64,000 nt of DNA. It comes from Lachnospiraceae bacterium (lineage in GTDB: Bacteria > Bacillota > Clostridia > Lachnospirales > Lachnospiraceae). Positions within the stretch are counted from its first letter, which is position 1. Each line of letters opens with the position of its first letter. The stretch lies in the NCBI GenBank assembly GCA_024403515.1, contig JAKSRS010000005.1:1-64000 (forward strand), read 5' to 3'. A model generated the notes under the pieces. The model saw only the letters and a list, made by a program, of their open reading frames with translations. It was not told where the DNA came from and did no database searches. A program made the translations under genes and the position numbers. Of this stretch, positions 47,240-56,985 are shown piece after piece.

Positions 47240-47620
47240 TCAGATATTCTCGTCCTCTATCACATTTGCAATACCAAAAGAATCTCTTTTAGTGTTAATT
47301 GCTAAGCCCATCTTTAAACCTGAAGGTTTATCATCATTGACAAGAATCCTTTCACCATATGGCGCGTCAAAAATAATATGATTGTACCTTATTCCATTTC
47401 TAAGCAAAAACTTCTCAGTCTCGTCCCTATATTCGCTCTTTCGAGCTGTAATAAAGATAATCATATCTTTATCTGGTATCTTAGCAAAAAAATCCATAGC
47501 ACCGGGAAGTAATGTATCTTCGCCGTCTATTTTGTACCCATTATGTTTTACTATCGTTCCATCAAGGTCAAGTATCCAAGTATGCCCTAGGGTTGATAAT
47601 ATTATTGAATCATTTTCCAT
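47240..47620 (-). CDS. Small HAD-family phosphatase of a sugar-activation set
   Basis: The 126 residues form a minimal HAD fold: WILDLDGTIV with the nucleophile Asp18 and Asp20, FITARKSEYRDET for the second motif, and VNDDKPSG for the acidic motif. Small HADs of this kind dephosphorylate sugar phosphates, as GmhB and KdsC do. The start overlaps the 3' end of the triple-fusion gene by 11 bp and has AGGAGA before it. Its substrate is probably the product of a step carried out by the fusion protein. That last point is inference. Confidence 0.8.
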   Translation of the reverse strand: MENDSIILSTLGHTWILDLDGTIVKHNGYKIDGEDTLLPGAMDFFAKIPDKDMIIFITARKSEYRDETEKFLLRNGIRYNHIIFDAPYGERILVNDDKPSGLKMGLAINTKRDSFGIANVIEDENI

Positions 47621-49736
47621 TTTTAAGCATATCTCCTATAGCACCACCCGGATGATTCGGTTTGAAGTCGTCTTCCAATGACAAATGGAATCTTTTAGCA
47701 AGTTCCATAGCAATCTTCTGCAGAACAATAAGATTGATTGTTGTCGAGTGATTTGGAACAACATCCCACGCGTCACCTTCATGCAACAGATGCACAATCA
47801 GTTTGTTATCCATTTTATTGGCTAATGGACTTTCTTCTTCAAAACTTAGTAACCATAAACCAACACCTTCGCGTTTTTCGAGCAATTCCTCCAAGTAAAT
47901 TGATTCTACAGTTGCACCACTCTTAGTAAGAATGATCACTGTATCACCAGGCTTGACCATACCTAAGTCGCCATGTACAGCAGTATTGGTATGAAGAAAG
48001 TTTGCGTCCAGGCCAAGAGACAGCATAGTACCTACAAACTTATCACAAATTGGCACGTTCTTGCCAAGTCCTGAAGCTATGATTTTATGACCGCTTCTAA
48101 TTGTTCTTTCACAGTCATCTATCAGTCTGTTCATCTGTTCAACATCAATAGACTTCAACGCTGAACCAATTGTATTCCAGTCATCTAAGAAATAATATTC
48201 ATAGGCACTACTCATTGATAAAGCTTCTTCAAGATAGTACAAACCATTATAAAAAGCTCCGCAAATTGAATCATAGTCTTCCCAGGCATACGTCGTTAAG
48301 CTCAGCCATACAATGGCAAGGAATAATTTCATCTGCTGTCTTGATACACGGCCATCCAATAATGCAAAGAACTCATCTTCTAATTCCTCCCAATGGTTAG
48401 ACTCAATATCAAGATCAACTGCTTCATCACCTATATGCAATCTAAATCTCTTTAAGTTAAATTGATCATAGTTACTAAACAAAGAATAATATAGTTTTAC
48501 CCAGTCATAGGCTTCGTCACCATACAATTCAGTTGTTCCAAAATATCCTCTCGGATCAATCAAAACCGGTGTTCCATCTTTGGACAACATGATATTGCTA
48601 AAGGTGCAGTCTCCATGAATAAGTACAAATTCTTTGGGTAGATACTTCATCACAAGTTTTGTTACTTCTTCCTTGTGGTAGAAGATATTTCGGCAAACAC
48701 GGCCGTTCACGGTAACATATTCTTCGTTTGCAAAAGGAACCAGATATCTGGTTTTTTCAAGTCTTTCAAATGTTTTATCTATATAGGCATTCTTAAAACT
48801 ATCAGCATCTGAAGCGACTGAGCCAAGAGAATGAACATTGTTTAAACAGTCTACTAACTGATTTAAAATATTCTTCTTTTCACTCAAAGAAATGTTGTCA
48901 CATTCATAGATGTTTTTTCCATCTATGTAATCCATACACAACGGTTCAAAACTGTGGATGTTCGGTAAGTTCTTAAATGAACAATCCTTTAAAGCTTTAT
49001 ACCAAGCAATTTCTCTTACAGCAAGTTTTTCACCCTGACTGTCTATTGCTTCTTTATAGAATTTACCGTCCTTCACATACACCTTATTAAATGGACGACA
49101 CTTTGCTTTTGAAAGTTTACTCCAGGCATCATAAAGGCCATATTCATGTGTATGATATAATCCCTGCTCTTCGAACGTCATATTCTTGGATTGAAGCCAT
49201 CTGACAAACTCACCTTCGCACGGGACATCGCAAATATCTTTTTTATCGTTAAATATAAAGAATCCTGCTACACCAAATTCTTCACTACGCTCTTCTTCAA
49301 ACTTCCCGTTTTCATATTTCCAACGACAAGAGAAATCTTTTGAGATACCAATAACATTGCCATCATACTCAGGAAAAGCATAATCAGTAGGAAGAACCAA
49401 ATCACACCATATAAGTAAGAAACGTTCACCTTCCGGCACTAGTCCAAGTGCCTCAGACATTCCTGCACATGTACCACTATGTCCACTTCCGCATACAAGT
49501 GAATAGTCTACTTCTGCAAACTCCTTAAGGTAGCGCTCTAAAACATCGTATTTGTAGTCACCAATAATAATGTATTTTTTATCAGGAAACTTTCTAAACA
49601 GATGAAAAATCATAGGAAGGTTTTCAATCGGAACCAATGCTTTGGGCTTATTGGCCGTTAAACTTTCCATTCTTGTTCCTTTTCCACCTGCTTGTACAAT
49701 TATATAATTTGGTTCAAAGCCACTTCTTGTATTCAT
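47610..49736 (-). CDS. Triple fusion: nucleotidyltransferase, kinase and SIS isomerase
   Basis: One 708-residue protein carries three enzymes. Residues 1-205 are a sugar-1-phosphate nucleotidyltransferase (QAGGKGTRMESLTANKPKAL in parts: GGKGTRM, KPKAL, then WCDLVL). Residues 210-505 are an aminoglycoside/choline-kinase-like domain (MDYIDGKNI, HGDCTFSNIML near 374, LIDPRGYFG near 392). Residues 525-705 are a SIS domain of the KdsD/GutQ type (SGLGKN near 555, TKSGAT near 604, HGDLGM at 588, HPGGAIG near 695) without CBS domains. Together with the HAD phosphatase they resemble the set isomerase-kinase-phosphatase-nucleotidyltransferase used for activated heptoses. A polyol or pentose route is also possible. 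GGGAG precedes the ATG. No frameshift is needed. Confidence 0.85.
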   Translation of the reverse strand: MNTRSGFEPNYIIVQAGGKGTRMESLTANKPKALVPIENLPMIFHLFRKFPDKKYIIIGDYKYDVLERYLKEFAEVDYSLVCGSGHSGTCAGMSEALGLVPEGERFLLIWCDLVLPTDYAFPEYDGNVIGISKDFSCRWKYENGKFEEERSEEFGVAGFFIFNDKKDICDVPCEGEFVRWLQSKNMTFEEQGLYHTHEYGLYDAWSKLSKAKCRPFNKVYVKDGKFYKEAIDSQGEKLAVREIAWYKALKDCSFKNLPNIHSFEPLCMDYIDGKNIYECDNISLSEKKNILNQLVDCLNNVHSLGSVASDADSFKNAYIDKTFERLEKTRYLVPFANEEYVTVNGRVCRNIFYHKEEVTKLVMKYLPKEFVLIHGDCTFSNIMLSKDGTPVLIDPRGYFGTTELYGDEAYDWVKLYYSLFSNYDQFNLKRFRLHIGDEAVDLDIESNHWEELEDEFFALLDGRVSRQQMKLFLAIVWLSLTTYAWEDYDSICGAFYNGLYYLEEALSMSSAYEYYFLDDWNTIGSALKSIDVEQMNRLIDDCERTIRSGHKIIASGLGKNVPICDKFVGTMLSLGLDANFLHTNTAVHGDLGMVKPGDTVIILTKSGATVESIYLEELLEKREGVGLWLLSFEEESPLANKMDNKLIVHLLHEGDAWDVVPNHSTTINLIVLQKIAMELAKRFHLSLEDDFKPNHPGGAIGDMLKNGK

Positions 49737-49742
49737 TGCTAC

Positions 49743-50801
49743 TTACTCCCAACCTTCAAATACTTTATTAACGATATCATCCTGTGAAATATCGGCATTA
49801 ACATCAACATTTACATATATTTCTGAGGGCAAACCGGTCTCCTTTAGCATCATGTTCTGATGCTCATAAAAATACCCTGGTCTTTTATCAAATTCCGTAC
49901 CTTGATACGTAATAACTCTGATATTTTCAAATCTTGCCAGCACTAATACGTCTATCATTCCACTTTGCGACGCAATGACATGTCCCATATACTTAGCTGC
50001 TTTCAGAGTCTGCGTAACACTCAAACTAAGCGTTTTTACCGAATCGTCGTATGCTTTCTCATTAGGTCCGGCATTCAAATACACCGAATATCCCATTTTT
50101 CCAGCTTTCTCTGATATTTTTTTCATTAGGCTAACATCTAGTGATCTTGCACACTGTGCGGATGGAACAAGTAAAATACCTTTTCCTTTTGGTAATCCTA
50201 ATTCTTCAAACAACTTTATATCGTTCTCGCTTGGTTCAATATTAGGAACCGACAGTGGTTCTCCCATGTTAAGTCTTAAAATAGAATTTACATTGACATC
50301 CGAAAAAGATAAATCATAGTCCGAAAACTTTTTAATATCAATATTACGGTTGTCATTAAGGAATTCATAGTGCTTATGCACGTACCATTTTATTATTCCA
50401 TATTCGCCATTTCCAAAATAGTAAGGAATCAGCCTTTTGTCTGACTCAATACTCATTTCCTTACGTATATATAAATAGTGGCTTAAACGGAACAAATCCT
50501 TGGCATCATCTACAGTAATAATCTCATCAATATCATCTTTCCACATCATTGCCATATCACTATACTTCTTTGGTATAACTATGCCTATTTGATTGAGATT
50601 ATGAAACTTTTTATATGATCTGACAGCAGCTAAAGCCATCATATAGTGACCAACATGAGCGTCGACAATAATCACGTAAGTCATATCTTTCATCTGTTTA
50701 ACTATTCGATTGTATGACTTAGTTCCAAGGCTCCAATATATAGCCCCATGAAGGAATGAATTATTCTTAATACAGTCTTTTGCAATTTTCACCACACGCA
50801 T
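49743..50801 (-). CDS. GT9-like GT-B glycosyltransferase or related protein
   Basis: I assign only a fold. The 352 residues begin with a basic stretch, then VIIVDAHVGHYMMALAAVRSY, like the first strand of heptosyltransferases. The C-terminal half has GILLVPSAQCARSL and VIASQSGMIDVLVLA, which sit where GT9 enzymes bind the nucleotide sugar. The usual GPTHL is replaced by SQSGM. It lies between the flippase gene (25 bp away) and the triple fusion. A second protein with the same SQSG pattern is on the other side of the flippase. Confidence 0.6.
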   Translation of the reverse strand: MRVVKIAKDCIKNNSFLHGAIYWSLGTKSYNRIVKQMKDMTYVIIVDAHVGHYMMALAAVRSYKKFHNLNQIGIVIPKKYSDMAMMWKDDIDEIITVDDAKDLFRLSHYLYIRKEMSIESDKRLIPYYFGNGEYGIIKWYVHKHYEFLNDNRNIDIKKFSDYDLSFSDVNVNSILRLNMGEPLSVPNIEPSENDIKLFEELGLPKGKGILLVPSAQCARSLDVSLMKKISEKAGKMGYSVYLNAGPNEKAYDDSVKTLSLSVTQTLKAAKYMGHVIASQSGMIDVLVLARFENIRVITYQGTEFDKRPGYFYEHQNMMLKETGLPSEIYVNVDVNADISQDDIVNKVFEGWE

Positions 50802-50826
50802 ATCACTACCACACTATCCATCACCG

Positions 50827-52560
50827 CTACTCTATTGTTTCTGTTTCCACTATTGTCCCGCCACTTACAGAATACACTTTGCTACACTTACGCACTGTTG
50901 TTAGTCTGTGCGCTATAACAATGATTGTAATAGTTCCATTCAAATTTTCTATAGCTTCCATAACTGCAGATTCGGTGTCATTGTCCAATGCTGAAGTCGC
51001 CTCATCAAGAACCAACAAATCCGGATTAGTATACAGTGCCCTTGCAATTCCAATTCTTTGCCTCTGTCCACCGGATAATCTAACGCCTCTGTCCCCAACT
51101 TTTGTGAGCAAGCCATCAGGTAATCCTCTTACAAAATCTGCCAGTTGGGCCTTTTCCAGCGCTTTCCAAGCGCTTTCAACATTGCTTTCTCCAGCGCCAA
51201 AAACAACGTTCTCCAAAATTGTATCATCCATTAAGTATATAGTTTGCGGTATATATCCAATAGAATTGTGCCACTCGACCAAATGATTATTTATATCTTT
51301 CCCATCAACTGCAATAATACCTTTATTTGGTGCAAGAACACCTAAAATCAAGTCGATGATTGTAGTTTTTCCTGCACCAGAAGGCCCAATGAATCCTACC
51401 ATTTCATTCTGCTTAATATCGAAATTAACATTTTCAAAAACATAGTCTGATGCTTCAGGGTATTTAAAGGAAACATCACGCACCTCAATCGATTTATTAA
51501 TAGCTAATCTACTATCCTTATCATATTTGCTTAATTCATTCTGACGCATCGAACGATATTCTTTTAAATCGTCATATATGTTATTTGTCGCTGCTTTTGC
51601 GAAGAGAATATTACTCATCGACTCAGAAATACGATTAAAAGAAGGAAGCAAACGAATCGTAACCATAACAATAGAAATAATAGTATTTGCAAATTCCTTC
51701 ATATTCAAGTCAAATACAAATGCAATTGCTACAGACAACATTATTCCCATAACACAAACTACCTCTAGTATGTATTTAGGAGCACGTGTTCTCATCTGCT
51801 TAGATATTCCAATAGGAATTCCGATATCATACACATCACAATATTTCTTATAGAAAAACGAATCACGATTCGTAGTTTTAATCTCTTTTATTCCACCAAA
51901 GATTTGCAAAAACCACTGTGAAGCTCTTCCTTTGTTTTCTCTTATAACCTTACCTGCTCTTACCTGGTATACTTTTAAAATTTTATAGGTGATTGCTAAA
52001 ACAACTAATAACACAAAGCCTATTACAACAGTCATATGACTAGTGTCAATAATCAGCAAATAAGAAACAAGTGCTACACAAATAACCCCTTCAACCACTA
52101 TATTTGAAATAGCCTGAACCATATCGAAAAAAGTATTAACATCGGTGAAAACGTTTCTCTGTATTTCAGCAACATTATGTTCTGTATGATATAAATAGTC
52201 CTGACTTATATAGTATTTCATCAGTTGAAAATTAATATCTCTATTACAGTTATAGATTACTTTAAGTTGATATTTGTATTGGCACATAGCGAACAAATTC
52301 TTAAGTGCAAAAATAGTTACTGTAGCAACCATTAATATCAGTGCCATTTTACCAGCAGAAGAAACACCCGTAATCTTTTGAATTATGATACATACTTTAC
52401 TATTAAACATGTCTTCCGGGTACAACACGATCTGAACCACTGGTAGAAGAAGCGAAATACTTAACGCTTCTAGCACACCTGAAATCAGTGTACATATTAA
52501 AACAATCAAAAATTTAATTTTCTGTTTTTTATTAAAAATATAATTTAACTTACTTATCAT
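50827..52560 (-). CDS. ABC flippase for lipid-linked glycan, PglK-like
   Basis: It probably flips an undecaprenyl-linked oligosaccharide to the outside face. The 577 residues have six helices (about 18-320) with the PglK-like start GVLEALSISLLLPVVQ. The ATPase domain has GPSGAGKTT, LSGGQRQRIGIARAL, LLVLDEATSALD and VIAHRLTT, all intact. It works as a homodimer in relatives. The ribosome site is weak (GGGATG). Two GT9-like genes flank it. No Wzx-type flippase is in the window, so this gene probably serves the locus. Confidence 0.88.
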   Translation of the reverse strand: MISKLNYIFNKKQKIKFLIVLICTLISGVLEALSISLLLPVVQIVLYPEDMFNSKVCIIIQKITGVSSAGKMALILMVATVTIFALKNLFAMCQYKYQLKVIYNCNRDINFQLMKYYISQDYLYHTEHNVAEIQRNVFTDVNTFFDMVQAISNIVVEGVICVALVSYLLIIDTSHMTVVIGFVLLVVLAITYKILKVYQVRAGKVIRENKGRASQWFLQIFGGIKEIKTTNRDSFFYKKYCDVYDIGIPIGISKQMRTRAPKYILEVVCVMGIMLSVAIAFVFDLNMKEFANTIISIVMVTIRLLPSFNRISESMSNILFAKAATNNIYDDLKEYRSMRQNELSKYDKDSRLAINKSIEVRDVSFKYPEASDYVFENVNFDIKQNEMVGFIGPSGAGKTTIIDLILGVLAPNKGIIAVDGKDINNHLVEWHNSIGYIPQTIYLMDDTILENVVFGAGESNVESAWKALEKAQLADFVRGLPDGLLTKVGDRGVRLSGGQRQRIGIARALYTNPDLLVLDEATSALDNDTESAVMEAIENLNGTITIIVIAHRLTTVRKCSKVYSVSGGTIVETETIE

Positions 52561-52616
52561 TTACAATCATCCCAACAAAAATATATTTTCGTCAATCATT
52601 CATTACAAACTGGCCA

Positions 52617-53573
52617 TTACAGTCTTTCTATTAATCTTTCTACCAAATAATCAAAATCAGTACTATCATTTATTCCTGTCAACGAAGGCACTACAAACGG
52701 ATAGTCGTCCTTTCTCCTATAAAAAGCTTGCTCTTCATACATTATTACATCACATTCTATCCCCAATTCAACCAATAGATCACTAAGTCCGCTTTGCAAA
52801 CTTATTACACGATTGACTTTGCTAGCAAGATCAACCAATTCAATCAAATCAGGTTTTATCGTGATTGCATTCTCTATGTCCATGTTTCCATTTATATATA
52901 CTTTATATCCTTTAGATATAATTCTTGAAACAAGTTTCTCCCAAAACGTATTAGGAATCATCTTAACGGTTTGCGCCAAAGGGCAAATCAAAATAGTCTT
53001 TCCCGTAAAATCCAAATTACTATTTCGATTACTCAGATAATTTCCTATCAAACTAATATCGGGCTTTTTAATTTGACTCCTAATATCAATCTTTAAATAT
53101 GTAGAATAGAATTCTGCATGGTATCCTATCTTACTATGTTTACATTTGTTAAACAGATCTTGTGAATGCTTATTTTTCCAAATATCATTAACAAAACCCG
53201 TTTTTAAATGATTCTTGTCGCTCAAATAATAAGATAAAGCCCTTAGTGGTTTGGGATCCAATGCGAAAACATCATCAAATGTCTCATACAACCCTACGAT
53301 CGGTATGAATCTATCGAAAGTAATAACACAACATTTATCAATGCCCCATTGTTTTTTATAAGCTTCCACATATGAGCATGTGAAAACAACTTCTCCTATA
53401 TGAGAAGAAAGTACAAAAGCGTTCTTGTAAAGCTTTTTATATTTGCGAAAAAGAAGCCAACCTCTAATATATGAAATAATTTTTAGACGCGACAAAATAT
53501 TTTCATCTTCTGTAATTCTTCTGAATAAGAATTTTTCGCTAAGTACCGCTTTAGATTTACTCATCATACTCAT
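52617..53573 (-). CDS. GT9-like GT-B protein, second copy
   Basis: The 318 residues share a pattern with the protein at 49743: a basic start, AFVLSSHIGEVVFTCSYVEAY as first strand, TILICPLAQTVKMIP, and VISLQSGLSDLLVEL near the C-terminus. I read it as a diverged glycosyltransferase of GT9-like fold, not sure to be active. GGAGGAT precedes the ATG. It is 56 bp upstream of the flippase gene. The region before it (53574-53638) shows no clear promoter. Confidence 0.55.
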   Translation of the reverse strand: MSMMSKSKAVLSEKFLFRRITEDENILSRLKIISYIRGWLLFRKYKKLYKNAFVLSSHIGEVVFTCSYVEAYKKQWGIDKCCVITFDRFIPIVGLYETFDDVFALDPKPLRALSYYLSDKNHLKTGFVNDIWKNKHSQDLFNKCKHSKIGYHAEFYSTYLKIDIRSQIKKPDISLIGNYLSNRNSNLDFTGKTILICPLAQTVKMIPNTFWEKLVSRIISKGYKVYINGNMDIENAITIKPDLIELVDLASKVNRVISLQSGLSDLLVELGIECDVIMYEEQAFYRRKDDYPFVVPSLTGINDSTDFDYLVERLIERL

Positions 53574-53638
53574 ATCAAATCCTCCACATTGTCAGTTATA
53601 AACAAAGTTGTAAACTTTTTTGTGATCTAAATCTGAAA

Positions 53639-54580
53639 TCATCCTTTTATCATTACAGAAACCACCTTAAGAAGCATCTTAACTTTTTTCTTCATGTATC
53701 CTCTACAAAAGAGCAAGCTGGTAGATTCTCTGATTAATCTTCGCTTTAAATCACGTATCTCTTTTTTCTCTTGTGGCATGTTTCTCTTAATTGTTATAAT
53801 CATGTTTATAATCTGATTCACAAGATTATATCTTGCAAGAGTATATAGTTGTTTTTCATTCTGCATTTTGAAGAATGATACTCTGTCATTTTCAACGTCA
53901 ACTATTTCCAACCAGCTAAGTGTAAACTTCGAATGCATAATACTTCCTGGTCTTTGAGATCTATAGCAGTATTTTGCAGTTTTTACATTATGGATTTCAC
54001 TGGCTTTCCAGTAAATTTTGTATAATACTGCAACATCCTCAAATCTCTGAATCGCAGGAAATCTTATATCTTCCCACAATTCTTTTCTGTATAGTTTTCC
54101 CCACGGAACTCCACCCGACTGGTATTTTCCTTCGAGAAGCCTTATACACAAATCTTTGCCATTTATTTTTTCTTCCAAATCACTGTTGACCTGATCACCA
54201 CGATTTGTCTGTCCGTCAGCGGTAAAAACATGATTTCCGATCTGAACGATATCATATCTTTCAGATTCAGCTAAAAGCAATTCAAGATAGTCTTCATCTA
54301 TCCAGTCATCACTATCAATAAAAGTAATGAAGTCACCCGTAGCAACATCTATTCCATGATTCCTAGCCACTGATGCACCTGAGTTTTCCTGATAAAAATA
54401 CTTCACCCTCGTGTCAGCATCTGCATACTCTTTGCACAAAGAAGCACTATTATCAGAAGCCCCATCATCTATCAAAATTAGTTCAAAGTCCTTGAATGTT
54501 TGTCTTAATATACTGTCAACACAGTTCTTTAAATACAATTCTGTATTGTACACAGGTACAATGACTGAAATTCTACTCAT
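53639..54580 (-). CDS. GT2 glycosyltransferase
   Basis: An inverting GT-A enzyme. ISVIVPVYNTELYL opens the domain, LIDDGASDNS follows, and FIDSDDWIDEDYLELL holds the DxD site. VPWGKLYRKEL is typical of capsule GT2 enzymes. The C-terminal part is basic. A GTG six codons upstream has no ribosome site, so I take the ATG at 54578-54580, which has AGGAAG about ten bases before it. The next gene upstream ends 55 bp away. Confidence 0.88.
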   Translation of the reverse strand: MSRISVIVPVYNTELYLKNCVDSILRQTFKDFELILIDDGASDNSASLCKEYADADTRVKYFYQENSGASVARNHGIDVATGDFITFIDSDDWIDEDYLELLLAESERYDIVQIGNHVFTADGQTNRGDQVNSDLEEKINGKDLCIRLLEGKYQSGGVPWGKLYRKELWEDIRFPAIQRFEDVAVLYKIYWKASEIHNVKTAKYCYRSQRPGSIMHSKFTLSWLEIVDVENDRVSFFKMQNEKQLYTLARYNLVNQIINMIITIKRNMPQEKKEIRDLKRRLIRESTSLLFCRGYMKKKVKMLLKVVSVMIKG

Positions 54581-54635
54581 CTTTCTAATCTTCCTCACAA
54601 TACGTAAGACTAAAGAATACCAAAACTACTTAACC

Positions 54636-55637
54636 CTACCAGTAGGAACCTCTTTCAATCTGCTTGTAGCAAGCCGGTGGAGTGTCAATTGGTCTAATCC
54701 AATATTCAGTCTTCCAACTTTCTAACTCTTTTCCCCAACGTCCTTCTAAGCCTTTTCCATATATGCCGAAGAGTTTAACCAAACTACCGCATAGTTCTAT
54801 TGCTGTTTTACCGCTTCTTCGTACGCTTGCAGCTAAAGGATAGCCATACGCACCGCAGCCAATAAGTGCAACATCAAAATCTATTGCAAGGACTTCTCTT
54901 TCCAGTTTTTCAAACGCATCAAACCAGTCTTTATAATCTTCAGTATTCTCACCCATCTGAGTTTCAGGAGACTTGTATGTAATAAGTTCAAAGTCCGGAA
55001 GACATCTTTCTTTAACATTACAAAGTTTTTCTTTTATAGCGTACTGCTTCGTAATACTTTCAGGAAATGATGATACTACTAAAACCTTCTTACCAGCCAG
55101 CCCTTTTGACCAGTGATTATCTTCTATAGAGTTTACCGAGTGACCGGTTACTTTATTATATTTAAACAGTTTTCCGTTTTTTACATAATGATTAGCTATA
55201 TAATCAACATATAAAGGTTGCCAGCAAGCAAAGTAATCAGTATCCTTTACTGCTTCAAGTGTAAGTTTTGCATACTTATCTACATCGGCGTCAACATTGT
55301 TCTTATCTCCAAAGAATCCCGAGGTTCTGTATAACCAGCTTATCCAATTTTCGCTGTATTCAGTTCTTCCACCTAGTTCTTTTTCAATATATTCGCCAAC
55401 AATATTTGCTTCTGTCATTCCAAGACGTGCAAACATAAACGGTTCATTATTACATAGTTTATGAAGCATCTGAGCATTCAACTCATCATTCTCGAGCAGT
55501 TGCTTACCTTTATATAACCATTTAAAAACTGCACGATCTACTTCATCATCATTTTCACCAAGCTTATATTTTGCATTTATTAGTCCGCGCAATTTTCTTC
55601 TTACGCGCATCTCAAGGTGCCTAAATACTTTTGCCAT
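54636..55637 (-). CDS. GT-D-like (DUF1792-related) putative glycosyltransferase
   Basis: The 333 residues have a helical start (1-65), then PFMFARLGMTEANIVGEYI, which sits where GT-D enzymes have their RxGDGE motif. The second half, AIDFDVALIGCGAYGYPLAASV and KTAIELCGSL, resembles the nucleotide-binding end of that fold. The acidic motif reads GMTE instead of GDGE. I infer a glycosyltransferase of this rare type. It could also be a polysaccharide pyruvyl-transferase-like protein. AAGAGGA precedes the ATG. Confidence 0.55.
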   Translation of the reverse strand: MAKVFRHLEMRVRRKLRGLINAKYKLGENDDEVDRAVFKWLYKGKQLLENDELNAQMLHKLCNNEPFMFARLGMTEANIVGEYIEKELGGRTEYSENWISWLYRTSGFFGDKNNVDADVDKYAKLTLEAVKDTDYFACWQPLYVDYIANHYVKNGKLFKYNKVTGHSVNSIEDNHWSKGLAGKKVLVVSSFPESITKQYAIKEKLCNVKERCLPDFELITYKSPETQMGENTEDYKDWFDAFEKLEREVLAIDFDVALIGCGAYGYPLAASVRRSGKTAIELCGSLVKLFGIYGKGLEGRWGKELESWKTEYWIRPIDTPPACYKQIERGSYW

Positions 55638-55660
55638 GATATCCTCTTAAGATTGAGTTT

Positions 55661-56968
55661 TTACTTCTTGCCAGTGAGTTTTTTTACCGCTCTTACTATT
55701 TTTCTGATAAACTCTTTGATTCTTTTTTTCAAACGCTTCTTCTGATTACATGGTCTGATTGACTTTATGCCCAATTTCTTTCTGAAGAAAGCGTTTATAA
55801 TCACTCTGATTTTGTGGTTATCTATCAGGTGACCATGTATCACCGCTGTTTTAGCGGGCTTGTCGCTCATTACTTCACTAAACAGTTTTTCCCACAAAAC
55901 AATGATTTCTTCGGGATAAAACTTTTTCACAAAATTGTGTGCTGCATCGCCCATTTTCTGATTCAGTTCCCGATTCTTTAATAACTGAATGATGTAGTCT
56001 CTAAACTGTTTCTTGCTATGATAAAGAAATCCACTGTTTCCATCATCAATTACATCAAAGAAGCTGAAACCAGCTATTGTAACAACAGGCATTCCGACAT
56101 TTTGCATCTCAACAGCGACATTACAAAAAGTTTCAGTTTCACCACTGGGATTAGGCACTCCTACAGCAGACTGTCTGAGAATGTCATACTTTTCATTTCC
56201 CATAGTGCCATGAAAAATAACCGAATCCATTAAACTTCCATCAGAGTTAAGTAAGTACGGAATAAACTGTGCTTCATAACTTTCAGATGCAACACCATAC
56301 TTCCCTAATTTTTCATCTTTATTGTATAACTGTCCCGAACCGATAACATGAAGTTGTGCATTGGGAACTTCTTTAACAATGTTTTTCCACTGTTCGGCTA
56401 AAAGGTGAAAACCTTTAGCAGGAATAAGTGCTCCCATATAAGTAACAAATGGCTTATAGTCTGCCACACGCCTTTGTTCTTTAGAACATGGATATAACAT
56501 GTTACCTATAATTGCCTCTTTATAACTGATGTCATCATCATAATAATCATCAGCTTCCTGTCCACTTTTAAAAACAATTCTTTTAACACAGTCATGCTTA
56601 TTAAACTGAATAAGTTTTTCGGCACTCGGGAAATTATTGGCAAGCAGAATAAGTCTGATACCGTTATCTGAAACTCTTGAATACCAGATATCATCTCTTA
56701 AATATGCATTTGTGAGCAATATATCAGGTTTTTCTTCTTCAAGTTCCTTGTAATCTTCAGATAATACAACGGAACGAATCTCAGCGTTTATATGGAAATT
56801 ACTGTTGTAATGGAATGCAATCACTTCATCTTCCGGGTGATTACAAGCATACATAAAAGCAATCTTTAAAATGCTGTATTCAGTTCCACCAATTCCATCG
56901 TTTCCATATCTTAAGTCTATATGTTTTTCAGAATACTGTTGATCTTTAAATTCAATCGCTAATTTCAT
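55661..56968 (-). CDS. GT4-type glycosyltransferase with a basic tail
   Basis: A GT-B enzyme of 435 residues. The N-terminus has YGNDGIGGTEYSILKIA, and the C-terminal half has PFVTYMGALIPAKGFHLLAEQW (in parts), LHVIGSG, and GVPNPSGETETFCNVAVEMQ with the donor glutamates. After the enzyme a tail of about 60 residues is strongly basic (KKRLKKRIKEFIRK), likely to touch the membrane. The ribosome site is weak. Donor unknown. Confidence 0.85.
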   Translation of the reverse strand: MKLAIEFKDQQYSEKHIDLRYGNDGIGGTEYSILKIAFMYACNHPEDEVIAFHYNSNFHINAEIRSVVLSEDYKELEEEKPDILLTNAYLRDDIWYSRVSDNGIRLILLANNFPSAEKLIQFNKHDCVKRIVFKSGQEADDYYDDDISYKEAIIGNMLYPCSKEQRRVADYKPFVTYMGALIPAKGFHLLAEQWKNIVKEVPNAQLHVIGSGQLYNKDEKLGKYGVASESYEAQFIPYLLNSDGSLMDSVIFHGTMGNEKYDILRQSAVGVPNPSGETETFCNVAVEMQNVGMPVVTIAGFSFFDVIDDGNSGFLYHSKKQFRDYIIQLLKNRELNQKMGDAAHNFVKKFYPEEIIVLWEKLFSEVMSDKPAKTAVIHGHLIDNHKIRVIINAFFRKKLGIKSIRPCNQKKRLKKRIKEFIRKIVRAVKKLTGKK

Positions 56969-56985
56969 AACTTGCTTTCGTGTCC

